Shown: positions 43,309-53,588 of the stretch, one piece after another
How positions within the stretch are numbered: position 1 is the stretch's first letter
How the letters are laid out: every line of letters begins with the position of its first letter
Source: Rhynchopus euleeides
Taxonomy: Eukaryota; Euglenozoa; Diplonemea; Diplonemida; Diplonemidae
Direction of reading: 5' to 3'
Assembly: GCA_963210315.1 (NCBI GenBank)
Contig: OY723244.1
Location: forward strand, 2,046,001 to 2,110,000
DNA: 64,000 nt
Position numbers and translations under genes: made by a program
The notes under the pieces: model-generated
Seen by the model: the letters and a program-made list of their open reading frames with translations, nothing else
The model's database searches: none
What the model was told of the DNA's origin: nothing

Positions 43309-43340
43309 ACCCCAAAAAAAATTCGAAAAGGTCCCCCCCA
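43309..43340 (+). repeat. AATTCGAAAAGGGTCCCCC boundary motif, site 3
   Basis: A-run, ATTCGAAAAGGTCCCCCC, directly followed by the AATTCTG palindromic array. Confidence 0.65.
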
Positions 43341-43740
43341 CAGATTTTCCAGATTTCTGACAGAATTTCTCAGAATTTTCCAGATTTCTCAGATTTTCCA
43401 GAATTCTGAGAAATCTGGAAAAATCTGGAAAAATCTGTCCAGAATCTGGCCAGATTTTTTCCAGAATTCTCAGGGGGTCTTCGCTGGCCGTTATTCATCG
43501 TCAATCTTCGTCAGTTTTCAGCCAATTCGACAGGAAATTCACCAAAATGCACTGACGATCACCCCGTAGCGAAGACCCCCTCAGATTTTTCCAGATTTCT
43601 CAGAATTTCCAGAATTCTGAAAATTCTGGAAAAATCTGTCCAGAATCTGGACAGATTTTCTCAGATTTTGAAAATTCTGAAAAATCTGAAATCCCCAGAA
43701 TCTGCCAGAATCTGTGAAATTCTGGCAGAATTCTCCGAGA
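43341..43740. repeat. AATTCTG/AATCTGGAAAAATC palindromic array
   Basis: Dense self-complementary units (CAGATTTCTCAGATTTTCCA, AGAATTCTGAGAAATCTGG) interrupted by family J copy 6 at 43473-43580. Confidence 0.85.
43473..43580. mobile_element. Family J MITE-like element, copy 6
   Basis: 108 bp, ends GGGGGTCTTCGCTGG and GTAGCGAAGACCCCC, flanked by TCA on both sides, inserted inside the AATTCTG array. Confidence 0.8.
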
Positions 43741-43745
43741 GGACT

Positions 43746-44074
43746 CCGTATACGTAAATATTATGGAACGGGCCCATTTTTGGCCGGTCCGTTCCATAAT
43801 ATTTACGTTCCATAATATTTACAGGGCCAGTTGGGGACTCGGTGGTGAGGACGGCTTGCGTCAGGAATCGCGCGAAAAGTGCACGAGTAGGTCCCGTCAG
43901 GGACTCTGTATGCCGTCCGATCACCTGGTCCAAGTCCCCGAGTCGCAGAAAGCCCTGTAAATATTATGGAACGAAAAAAATCTGGAACGCCAACCCACCA
44001 GCGTTCCATAATATTTACGTTCCATAATATTTACGTTCCATAATATTTACGTTCCAAAATATGTACGTATACGG
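43746..44074 (+). mobile_element. Family E element, copy 1
   Basis: Ends CCGTATACGTAAATATTATG and its near complement CGTATACGG. Next to each end are GTTCCATAATATTTAC palindromes, and the middle (ACAGGGCC to GCCCTGT, about 140 bp) is the same in four copies. The right flank is TA; the left flank reads CT. Confidence 0.8.
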
Positions 44075-44137
44075 TACATGTATTATACATGTATAATAGT
44101 TGACATGCAAGTATTATACATGTATAATACATGTATA

Positions 44138-44947
44138 CCGTAAACGGAAATATTGTGGACCGTAATAAAGGTGAACCGTACTATAGGTGGACCGTAAAAA
44201 AGATGGAACAAATGGGATTTTTCCGGAACTTGGAACATTTTTACGGTCCACCTATTTTACGGTTGGGATAGTGGACTTGGCGGTTTTTTTTACGAGTTCC
44301 TTCGTGACGAAGTCGCGAAGGAACCAAGGAAATCGTACGACTGAAGCTGCAGGATTAACACCACAGAGCCTCAGCACAGAGTGTGCGCTCACCATCGTCC
44401 GGGAACTGTTCTCCCACAGTTACTGCAGGGTGTACTACACTAAAGGAGTACGATTTCCCTGAATTTTCCGGGCACTGATTCACGAATTTACATCTGGAGG
44501 GAGCCCGGTGGTCTCAGCTTCTGTCTGCGCGCCCTGCCGTACTGTGGCTGCTTTTGTGGGCTCGTGCATCAGGTTCTACTTTTACTTCTACCGGAACGCT
44601 CCTTGCATGGTACTACACTTCTCGAGGTGTGGTGGTGGGTGAGTCTCGAGGTGAGTGGTGGTGATCGTGCCCTTTCCACACGCAGGGAGGACTTGCTTCT
44701 CTTGCTGGTGTTGGTTGCGGTGGTGGAGGGAGGGTCCAAAGCTGGGAGGTCGGGAGGCCTACGTGCGGGAGTCTGCGGCGTGGAGGCCGCAGTCCGCGCC
44801 CCGCAACCCACCAGCCCGCGGGCGAAAATCGCATTGTCTTTTCCATATGCAGTCCCAATAAATAGTGGACCGTAAAAAAGATGGAACGTTTGGCCTTTTT
44901 TTGGGAACTTGGAACATTTTTACGGTCCACCCTTTTTCCGTTTACGG
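44138..44947. mobile_element. TA-flanked element W, related to family E
   Basis: Ends CCGTAAACGGAAATATTGTG and AAAAGGGTGGACCGT-type right end finishing TTTCCGTTTACGG; TA on both sides (44136-44137, 44948-44949). The end differs from family E by a few bases (CCGTATACGTAAATATTATG). GGACCGTAAAAAAGATGGAA and its inverted partner TTACGGTCCACC recur near both ends. It contains family N copy 2; the remainder (44461-44860) shows no gene. Confidence 0.75.
44291..44460 (+). repeat. Family N repeat, copy 2 (diverged)
   Basis: CGAAGTCGCGAAGGAACC, GGAAATCGTACGACTGAAGC, GTGTGCGCTCACC, GGGAACTGTTCTCCCACAGT and GGAGTACGATTTCC in the family order. Confidence 0.75.
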
Positions 44948-45054
44948 TATACTTGTAGTTATACATGTAAAATTTACAAGATCCCACCGTGCACCCTACC
45001 CTAGGGTTGGGGCCGCCGGGGTCCCAGATTTTTTGGTAATTTCCAGGTGTGGGT

Positions 45055-45087
45055 AGGGGGACCTTTTCGAATTTTTTTTTCGAGGGG
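45055..45087 (-). repeat. AATTCGAAAAGGGTCCCCC boundary motif, site 4
   Basis: TAGGGGGACCTTTTCGAATT plus a T run, about 40 bp before the telomere-like array. Confidence 0.65.
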
Positions 45088-45124
45088 TGCCCATTTTGGC
45101 GATTTGGGCCCGATTTCGAGGGTT

Positions 45125-47735
45125 ACGGGTGACCCTAGACCCTACCCAACCCTAGGGTTAGGGTTGGGGTTGGGGTTAACTCCAGACCCTACCCTCACCC
45201 TAGGGTTAGGGTTAGGGTTAACCCTAGACCCTACCCTGGGGTTAGGGTTAACCCTATACCCTACCCAACCCTAGGGTTGGGGTTGGGGTTAACCCTAGAC
45301 CCTACCCTAGGGTTAGGGTCATGGTTAACCCTAGACCCAACCCTACCCTAGGGTTAGGGTTAACCCTACACCCTACCCAACCCTAGGGTTAACCCTAGAC
45401 CCTACCCTAGGGTTAGGGTCAGGGTTAACCCTATACCCAACCCAACCCTACACCCAACCCTACCCTAGGGTTAGGGTTAGGGTTAACCCTAGACCCAACC
45501 CAACCCTAGGGTTAGGGTTCGGGTTAACCCTAGACCCAACCCAACCCTAGGGTTAGGGTCAGGGTTAACCCTATACCCAACCCAACCCTACACCCAACCC
45601 TACCCTAGGGTTAGGGTTAGGGTTAACCCTAGACCCAACCCAACCCTAGGGTTAGGGTTAGGGTTAACCCTAGACCCAACCCAACCCTAGGGTTAGGGTT
45701 GGGATTAACCCTACCCTACCCAACCCTAGGGTTAGGGTTGGGGCTAACCCTATACCCTACCCAACCCTAGGGTTAGGGTCAGGGTTAACCCTAGACCCAA
45801 CCCAACCCTAGGGTTAGGGTTAGGGTTAACCCTATACCCAACCCAACCCTAGGATTAGGGTTAACCCAACCCTACCCTAGGGTTAGGGTTAACCCTACAC
45901 CCTACCCAACCCTAGGGTTAGGGTCAGGGTTAACCCTAGACCCAACCCAACCCTAGGGTTAGGGTTGGGGTTAACCCTATACCCTACCCAACCCTAGGGT
46001 TAGGGTCAGGGTTAACCCTAGACCCAACCCAACCCTAGGGTTAGGGTTAGGGTTAACCCAAGACCCAACCCTACCCTAGGGTTAGGGTTAACCCTATACC
46101 CTACCCAACCCTAGGGTTAGGGTTGGGGTTAACCCTATACCCTACCCTCACCCTAGGGTTAGGGTTAACCCTATACCCAACCCAACCCTAGGGTTAGGGT
46201 TAACCCAAGACCCAGCCCTACCCTAGGGTTAGGGTTAACCCTATACACAACCCAACCCTAGGGTTAGGGTTAACCCTATACCCTACCCAACCCGAGGGTT
46301 AGGGTTGGGGGTTAACCCAAGACCCTGCCCGACCCTAGGGTTAGGGTTCACCCTAGACCCAACCCTACCCTAGGGTTCGGGTTTGGGTCAGGGTGAACCC
46401 TAGACCCGACCCAACCCTCGGATCAGGGTTGGGGTTAACCCTATACCCTACCCTAACCCTAGGGTAGGGTCTAGGGTCAACCCTGACCCTAACCCTAGGG
46501 TTGGGTCAAGGGTTAACCCTAACCCTAACCCTAGGGTTAGGGTAGGGTCTAGGGTTAACCCTGACCCTAACCCTAGGGTTAGGGTAGGGTCTAGGGTCAA
46601 CCCTGACCCTAACCCTAGGGTTGGGTCAAGGGTTAACCCTAACCCTAACCCTAGGGTTAGGGTAGGGTCTAGGGTTAACCCTGACCCTAACCCTAGGGTT
46701 AGGGTAGGGTCTGGGGTCAACCCTGACCCTAACCCTAGGGTTGGGTCAAGGGTAGGGTCTAGGGTCAACCCTAACCCTATCCCTAGGGTTGGGTAGGGTC
46801 TAGGGTCAACCCTGACCCTAACCCTAGGGTTGGGTCAAGGGTTAACCCTAACCCTAGGGTTAGGGTAGGGTCTAGGGTTAACCCTAACCCTAACCCTAGG
46901 GTTGGGTAGGGTCTGGGGTCAACCCTGACCCTAACCCTAGGGTTGGGTCAAGGGTAGGGTCTAGGGTCAACCCTAACCCTAACCCTAGGGTTGGGTAGGG
47001 TCTAGGGTCAACCCTGACCCTAACCCTAGGGTTGGGTCAAGGGTTAACCCTAGCCCTAACCCTAGGGTTGGGTAGGGTCTAGGGTCAACCCTGACCCTAA
47101 CCCTAGGGTTAGGGTAGGGTCTAGGGTTAACCCTGACCCTAACCCTAGGGTTGGGTCAAGGGTTAACCCTAACCCTAACCCTAGGGTTAGGGTAGGGTCT
47201 AGGGTTAACCCTGACCCTAACCCTAGGGTTGGGTCAAGGGTTAACCCTAGCCCTAACCCTAGGGTTGGGTAGGGTCTAGGGTCAACCCTGACCCTAACCC
47301 TAGGGTTAGGGTAGGGTCTAGGGTTAACCCTGACCCTAACCCTAGGGTTGGGTCAAGGGTTAACCCTAACCCTAGGGTTGGGTAGGGTCTAGGGTCAACC
47401 CTGACCCTAACCCTAGGGTTGGGTCAAGGGTTTACCCTAACCCTAACCCTAGGGTTGGGTAGGGTCTGGGGTCAACCCTGACCCTAACCCTAGGGTTGGG
47501 TCAAGGGTAGGGTCTAGGGTTAACCCTGACCCTAACCCTAGGGTTAGGGTAGGGTCTAGGGTCAACCCTGACCCTAACCCTAGGGTTGGGTTGGGTCTAG
47601 GGTCAACCCTGGCCCTGACCCCTGGGTTGGGTAGGGTCGTGTTGGGTCGGGTTATGGGTACCCAACCCTCACCCTAGGGTAGGGTTGGGTCGGGTTGTGG
47701 GTACCCCCGACGTGCTGTAGGGTAGGGTAGGGTAG
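45125..47735. repeat. Telomere-like array of alternating CCCTAA and TTAGGG words
   Basis: About 2.6 kb of units such as AACCCTAGGGTTAGGGTT with interspersed CCCTAGACCC and GGGTCAAGGG variants. Unlike a true telomere the two strands alternate every 10-30 bp, making each unit a palindrome around CCCTAGGG. The prevailing order also reverses at about 46450: before it, CCCTAGACCCAACCC precedes the palindrome; after it, GGGTAGGGTCTAGGG follows. The whole array is thus roughly a large inverted repeat. Confidence 0.95.
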
Positions 47736-47759
47736 GGTAGGGTCACGGTGGGATCATGA

Positions 47760-48021
47760 AAAAAATAGTACTATTTTTAGTGACATGGCGACTATAATAG
47801 TCACTATAATAGTGGACCTGCGACTATTATAGTGACTATAATAGTGGCAGGTCCACTATAATAGTGACTATTATAGTCGCCATGTCACTATAATAGTCAC
47901 TATTATAGTGGACTTGTCACTATTATAGTCACTATAATAGTCGCATGTCCACTATTATAGTCACTATTATAGTGACGTGCGACTATTATAGTGACTATAA
48001 TAGTGGACTTGTCCACTATTA
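47760..48021. repeat. CACTATAATAGTGACTATTATAG palindromic array, part 1
   Basis: Self-complementary ACTATTATAGT units fill the left arm of element 2 up to the family E insertion. Confidence 0.9.
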
Positions 48022-48023
48022 TA

Positions 48024-48715
48024 CCGTATACGTAAATATTTTGGAACGTAAATATTATGGAACGTAAATATTATGGAACGTAAATATTTTGGAACGCTGG
48101 TGGGTTGGCGTTCCAGATTTTTTTCGTTCCATAATATTTACAGGGCTTTCTGCGACTCGGGGACTTGGACCAGGTGATCGGACGGCATACAGAGTCCCTG
48201 ACGGGACCTACTCGTGCACTTTTCGTGCGATTCCTGAGGCAAGCCATCCTCACCACTGAGTCCCCAACTGGCCCTGTAAATATTTTGGAACGTAAATATT
48301 ATGGAACGGACCGGCCAAAAATGGGCCCGTTCCATAATATTTACGTTCCATAATATTTACGTACCGTATATGTAAATATTATGGAACGTAAATATTATGG
48401 AACGGGCCCATTTTTGGCCGGTCCGTTCCATAATATTTACGTTCCATAATATTTACAGGGCCAGTTGGGGACTCGGTGGTGAGGACGGCTTGCGTCAGGA
48501 ATCGCGCGAAAAGTGCACGAGTAGGTCCCGTCAGGGACTCTGTATGCCGTCCGATCACCTGGTCCAAGTCCCCGAGTCGCAGAAAGCCCTGTAAATATTA
48601 TGGAACGAAAAAAATCTGGAACGCCAACCCACCAGCGTTCCAAAATATTTACGTTCCATAATATTTACGTTCCATAATATTTACGTTCCAAAATATTTAC
48701 GTATACGGTATACGG
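48024..48715 (-). mobile_element. Family E element, copy 2 (interrupted by copy 3)
   Basis: Inserted at TA in ACTATTATA / TAGTCACTATT. Minus orientation. Its right end is split: it reads TTTACGTA, then copy 3 (48364-48708), then TA-TACGG. Rejoined at the duplicated TA, the two halves form the normal end TTTACGTATACGG. Confidence 0.85.
48364..48708 (+). mobile_element. Family E element, copy 3, nested in the end of copy 2
   Basis: Starts CCGTATATGTAAATATTATG and ends ACGTATACGG, with TA on both sides taken from the CGTATACGG end of copy 2. Confidence 0.85.
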
Positions 48716-48717
48716 TA

Positions 48718-49205
48718 GTCACTATTATAGTCGCCTGCGACTATTTTTACAACTATAATAGTGACAAGTCTAGTGGCATGCGACTATTATAGTCACTATT
48801 ATAGTCGCCATGTCGACTATATGGTCAGTAAGTGCTCAGTATATAGTGAACACATACTTCTATTCGAACATGGGATGCCACTACATGTCGAGTAAACGCC
48901 CAGGACATGTCACTAAGTGTCCAGTAAACTGCGTTTTTGGTCCACTATATGGCCGGCATTGCGACTATTTTACTGACATGCACTCAACATGTACAGTATT
49001 ATAGTGGATGTGCGGCCAACATGTCAGTATTTACTGAACATGTCCACTATTATAGTGACCGCATACACGCATGTCACTATTATAGTCACTATTTTAGTGG
49101 CATGTCCAGAAAATACTGAACATGTCCACTATTATAGTGCCGCATACACGCAGGTCCACTATGATAGTCACTATTATAGTGACGGCATGTCCAGTATATA
49201 CTGGC
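48718..49205. repeat. CACTATTATAGT palindromic array, part 2 (diverging)
   Basis: Units continue from part 1 but degrade towards the interior, mixed with words such as ACATGTC and AGTATATACTGG. Confidence 0.85.
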
Positions 49206-49275
49206 CATTTTACTTGCATGCCGAAGTGGAGCGTTTCCCTTGCGGAACGCCTTGGCAAATGGGTGTCTCCCAAGG

Positions 49276-49470
49276 CAAAAATGAGTGAACGGGCAGCATG
49301 CCGTTCCACATTTTTCCCTCGTGAGGGCGACCCCCTTGCAACGCAAGGTGAAAAATGAAGAAACGGGCAGCATGCCGTTCTACATTTTTCCCTCGTGAGG
49401 GAGGCCCCCTTGCACCGCAAGGTGAAAAATGAAGAAACGGGCAGCATGCCGTTCCACATTTTTCGTCTCT
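49276..49470. repeat. Three units with the AACGGGCAGCATGCCGTT palindrome
   Basis: AACGGGCAGCATGCCGTT plus C/ACATTTTTCCCTCGTGAGG is repeated about every 80-90 bp. Reverse-oriented relatives are at 20266-20365. Confidence 0.85.
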
Positions 49471-49479
49471 GGATCAACA

Positions 49480-50809
49480 AACGAGAGCGCACCGCAAGTC
49501 TCGGCATTATCTGCCTTGAGAACCTCTGCATGGACAGGAACCGGAAGCCCCCCTGTGTAGGAGTGATTCAGCAGAGACGAACATTTCGTCACGGTGGCGC
49601 TTCAGGCGTGTGCCGAGCTATATGTCGACACACCTTCCCGGTGGGGCTCCAGGCATTTGCCGAGCTAGTGTATTGTATCAACTGTTATAATAAGAATGAG
49701 AAAACATCCATGGGTCAGCAGGGAAACCCCTGCTGTGGGGGACAGAATCGACGTGTTTCTTTGAAGAAACAACAACCTGCAGGTTACCGCTGGGGTCGAT
49801 GTCCAAAGGGGCGCGACACCACGGGGGTGCCACACCGCTTGTCTTGGGAAGTTCTTCACCTTTGGTGAAGGCGGAGTGTTCATATAAGCAAAATTTACGT
49901 ACACAAGCAGCGCTCAACCATACACCAGCAAACCAAGCAGGTAGCTGCCGAAGGATCGGTTCGTGCACCTGAGTCTGTACTCTATCTGATCTATTCCGGC
50001 TTTTCATGCTTGTCCTTTCAGGCCGGAGGTCTCTCTCTCAAGGCATATAGTCATTCTCCCTTTGCCACAGACCAGTGGGAGTATGTTTATGTGGAGTCAC
50101 CTAGAGTCACAGTTATTCGGTGCCACCACGAGAGAGAGTCCAGATTCAGACCGTGTGTCATCCTCTTCCACGGCCAGGCAGAGCTTGCGCGGGGGCAAGA
50201 TGGCTGAGTTGCCGGGCGTCTACAGATGCTCCACACACACGACGAGCGCCAGCAGGAGTACTGGTTTCCGACCGATTCCCGACCACCTCTAATTCCACAA
50301 GGGCGCAGGCAGCCATATGGGGGTTTTCATTCCATTCCCAGACATCCGAACATAGTCACCTAGGGGGGCCACCACGCAAGGCCGCTGACATGCACAGTCT
50401 CACGCCGCTTTGTGTACGTAAATCTGCACCCAAAGTTTCCCTGCCCCACCGCCCCCCAACCGCCCGGTAGGTAAGACCCTCGGGGTGCTGCATCCCCATC
50501 ATCGGGTCACCTAAACTTTCGGCAAAAAAGCACTCCGTCTTGAACTTTAAAAATCTGAAAATTCTGAAAAAGAAAAGCAGCGCAAAGCAAGGCAACAAGG
50601 GAGCAATGCGATGGGTGGGGGCACGAGCTTGAACAGGGCAGGGTCAGGGGGGCCGGGCAGGGTCGGGGGGAGTTTAAAATAGCTGGACAATCAGCTATGG
50701 TTCTGAGCAATGGCCGTGTCGTCATTGCTCTTTTTATTCATTCTCTTGACATACTGGATACCGTCAATTTTGACACACGTCTGTACCGTCTGTAATCCAC
50801 GAAATGACC
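49480..50809. other. Interior of element 2, no recognised gene
   Basis: Short frames (49395-49868 plus; 50120-50470 plus) are open without motifs. Sequence is mixed, with no clear repeat before 50810. Confidence 0.4.
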
Positions 50810-50940
50810 CAAACATGATGTGCTTCATTTTTGGGACCGTCTGTGTGATCAGGATCAAAGATCTCGGGGTTTCTACGACTTCCTTCGAAAATGGAAGGTT
50901 CCAGATCACAAGGACCAGACTTTGGGGCCAGATTTTTTTT
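50810..50940 (+). repeat. Dispersed noncoding repeat shared with 13060-13210
   Basis: CATTTTTGGGACCGTCTGTG, CTTCCTTCGAAAATGGAAGG and TTCCAGATCACAAGGACCAG correspond to words in the element at 11688-13706. Confidence 0.5.
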
Positions 50941-50942
50941 TT

Positions 50943-51098
50943 AAGCACACTCGTGTGAGCGGAAAGCGCCCCACCACAGCTGCAACCAAACGTGCTCTAT
51001 ACACTAACCCCACCCTTCATCATGTGTAGAAGCGTCAACGCAACAAACAAAAGGAAATTCATCAGAGCGGTTGTAGCTGTGAAGTGATAGGGCGCTTT
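50943..51098 (+). mobile_element. Solo YR-retroelement terminus (intact-element type)
   Basis: The 5' terminus of the element at 14624 (AAGCACACTCGTGTGAGCGG to CCCTTCATCA) is joined through a single core (51024-51048) to the 3' terminus of the same element type (AAAGGAAATTCATCAGAGCG to GGGCGCTTT). All coding sequence is absent. A short segment between CTTCATCA and the core is also deleted compared with the full element. Confidence 0.8.
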
Positions 51099-51235
51099 GC
51101 TCTATTTTTGAGGCGAATTTTCACCAAGGCCGAACAGGCCAAATTCGCGGGCCGTTTTAATGCGTTTTAGGCCTCAAAACAGGCTCAAAAACCAAAAATT
51201 CCTTCGAAAATGGGCTCAAATGTGCAAAATGGACC

Positions 51236-51270
51236 CATCCGAAAAAAAAATCGAAAAGGGTCCCCCTATA
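51236..51270 (+). repeat. AATTCGAAAAGGGTCCCCC boundary motif, site 5
   Basis: A-run, TCGAAAAGGGTCCCCCTATA, directly followed by the CACTATAATAGT array of the right arm. Confidence 0.7.
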
Positions 51271-51274
51271 CATG

Positions 51275-51660
51275 TCGACTATTATAGTGACTATTATAGT
51301 CGCAGGTCCACAAAAATAGTGACTATAATAGTGGCACGTCCACTATTATAGTGACTATTATAGTCGCATGTCCACTATAATAGTCACTATAATAGTGGCA
51401 TGCCACTATTATAGTGACTATTATAGTGGACATGCGACTATAATAGTCGCACGTCCACTATAATAGTCACTATAATACTGACATGGCGACTATTATAGTC
51501 GCCGTGCCACTATTTGCCCAGTATGTGTCCAGTATAATTGAGAATGTGTCCACTATGTGGCGAGTAAGTGTGCCAAATTCGCCAGTATACCGTTTCCATA
51601 TAGTACTATGTGTCCAGTAGATAGTCACTATATAGTGGCAACTTATAGTGGACAAAAATA
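51275..51660. repeat. CACTATAATAGT palindromic array, right arm of element 2
   Basis: Units identical in type to 47760-48021, leading into the right inverted repeat. Confidence 0.9.
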
Positions 51661-51783
51661 GTACTACATTTTTTTGATCCCACCGTGGTAGGGTAGGGCC
51701 CCCCCCCCCCTCCGGCCCAACGTTAAGTCCGGCCCCAGAATTAGCCAGAGGCCTGCCCCCCCCCCCCCCCCTAGCCTAGGCTA

Positions 51784-52931
51784 GGGGGGGTCAAATGGGG
51801 GTGACAAACACGATTTTTCAAAAAACCGGCGCAGAGGCCCCAAAGCCCCCGTAAACCCTCCAAACCCCCCCAGATCGGTCCGGAAACCCATCGAACCCCA
51901 CTTTTCCACCATTCCGGGCACCTCAGGTGCCCGAATTGGGGTACCTAAATTTTGTGCCACCGTTTGGTACCGGACAGTGCCACTGTGTGGGAGGTTGGAA
52001 AAGAAAATGCCCCAACACACCACATCTGAGGGTTGCAATGCATGTTGCTTGCCAACCACGTCATCCGGTGGGTGTCAGGCGCTATGTAGGTGGCATTAGC
52101 CAGGTCTTCGATGTGTTCTGGCTTGTATATGTACCTCCCTGCCTGCGGCACAGGCACTGCCTTTGTCCCCCACACCAGCCACAGAGAGCGTATTGTACTC
52201 GGTCCACGGTTGCTGATTCATTGTGATGCGTTGTATCCTCGAGTGAACGTCACACACTAGTGACACCACCACCCGCCATCCGAGAGCTGTATTGACTTTG
52301 CGCGCTTCCGTTGCATTCACCTCGCCACGCATATTGCACTGTTCAGTACCAGTGCTCTTGGGCCAGGCAAAGTAGACCGCAGCAAGTACCAATTCTGGCA
52401 CAATGGGTACCACGACAGCGCACTTCGTGTGTTCCCGGAATGTACAGCTCGTGTTGCAACAGTCGTTGTCAACACATCCCGGTTGTGGAGCACTGCTGCA
52501 CAGGAATCACACGACCATCTGGACTTGTTCCGTACCTACAGGCAGCCTCCCGGTGCATGGTGGCAGGGAGGTACATATACAAGCCAGAACTCATCGAAGA
52601 CCTGGCTAATGCCACCTACATAGCGCCTGACACCCACCGGATGACGTGGTTGGCAAGCAACATGCATTGCAACCCTCAGATGTGGTGTGTTGGGGCATTT
52701 TCTTTTCCAACCTCCCACACAGTGGCACTGTCCGGTACCAAACGGTGGCACAAAATTTAGGTACCCCAATTCGGGCACCTGAGGTGCCCGGAATGGTGGA
52801 AAAGTGGGGTTCGATGGGTTTCCGGACCGATCTGGGGGGGTTTGGAGGGTTTACGGGGGCTTTGGGGCCTCTGCGCCGGTTTTTTGAAAAATCGTGTTTG
52901 TCCACGTAAAAGGGTGGCATTTGACCCCCCC
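51784..52931 (+). mobile_element. Family A foldback element, copy 3
   Basis: 1,148 bp between TA dinucleotides, same orientation as copy 2. Left-arm variant GGCATTAGCC; small differences in the middle (GTGACACCACCA, AGCAAGTACC). The middle frame (52096-52413, minus) stays open. It begins 29 bp beyond the right boundary of the 12-kb structure. Confidence 0.9.
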
Positions 52932-52933
52932 TA

Positions 52934-53377
52934 CCCCCCCCCCCCCCTTTTTCACTTTTTCCCCCTGTTTGGGTCAGCACCGTTCGGCAAAAGAAAAAGT
53001 TGCCGATCGTGAATTCCCTCTGTGTTTGAAGGGCGCACCGTGCCATGCTGTACAACACTGCCAGAGGAGCGCGATATCGCCCGAACAACCCCGGCGCCTG
53101 GGCAGAGCGACGCTACGCAGAGAGCGGGATGTCCCTCGTCGGTGATTTGTCGCGTGGATCGTGTAACATTTCGGGAAAGCGTTCGATGATGATGAGCGTC
53201 AATACAAGTTTCCGCCTTTCTTTGTGCATGCCAACTCACACGTTTACTTACACCTTCACAAATCATTTATTTTGAGTGTTTCAGCGTCGCCAACTGGGGG
53301 CTGAGAATCTTCTGCGCTTTCTTGATTATATTCTGTGTCTTGACAATGCATCGGGCACATACAGTTGTATTTTTTTA
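52934..53377. other. Spacer, no recognised gene
   Basis: C run, then mixed sequence without a repeat or gene I recognise. Confidence 0.4.
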
Positions 53378-53588
53378 ACTAGTTACGAGCGACGAAGCGT
53401 AGCGAAGTCGCGAAGTAACGAAGGAAATCGTACGACTGAAGCTTTGGATTAGCACCTCATGCCACTTCACAGGGCCTCAACACAGCCTTGAGACAGCAAG
53501 TGTGCGCTCAACAAAAAGTAGTCCGGAACTGTTCTCCCACAGTTGCTGGACAAGGGTGTCTATAATAAAGCGAAAGGAGTACGATTTT
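53378..53588 (+). repeat. Family N repeat, copy 3
   Basis: About 210 bp, from ACTAGTTACGAGCGACGAAG to AAAGGAGTACGATTTT. Nearly identical to the reverse complement of 60778-60984. It contains CGAAG-rich direct repeats, the palindrome AAATCGTACGA and the ending GGAGTACGATTT, a short inverted match to it. It may be a SINE or a small DNA element; no A tail is seen. Confidence 0.75.

Larger units (their letters stand above)
39655..44991. mobile_element. Large inverted-repeat element 1 (CACGGTGGGATC ends)
   Basis: The left end CACGGTGGGATCTTGTAAAT and following TTTACATGTATAACTACAAG are repeated exactly, inverted, at 44948-44991. It is flanked by CCCTA on the left and CA-CCCTACC on the right, consistent with insertion at TA in a CCCTACCCTA target followed by one change. 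About 5.3 kb including several nested elements (40335-40696, family J, E1, W). No transposase recognised. Confidence 0.65.
47744..51687. mobile_element. Large inverted-repeat element 2 (CACGGTGGGATC ends)
   Basis: The left end CACGGTGGGATCATGAAAAA plus AATAGTACTATTTTTAGTG is matched inverted by the right end (AAAAATAGTACTACATTTTT and GATCCCACCGTG). Flanks on both sides are TAGGGTAGGG. Arms contain CACTATAATAGTG arrays; the interior holds family E copies, a solo YR terminus and no recognised transposase. Confidence 0.7.
39582..51755. repeat. 12-kb inverted-repeat structure centred on the telomere-like array
   Basis: The left boundary AGGCCTCTGGCTAATTC, AACGTTAAG, a G run and CTACCCTA (39582-39654) is matched inverted at 51688-51755 (TAGGGTAGGG, a C run, AACGTTAAG, GAATTAGCCAGAGGCCT). 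Between them lie a large element (39655-44991), the telomere-like array and another large element (47744-51687). The simplest reading is an element whose core is the telomere-like array, later invaded near both ends. Confidence 0.65.

Noticed and set aside
45125..47735. A chromosome end or simple telomere fusion
   Set aside because: Sequence continues on both sides and CCCTAA and TTAGGG words alternate throughout instead of changing strand once.
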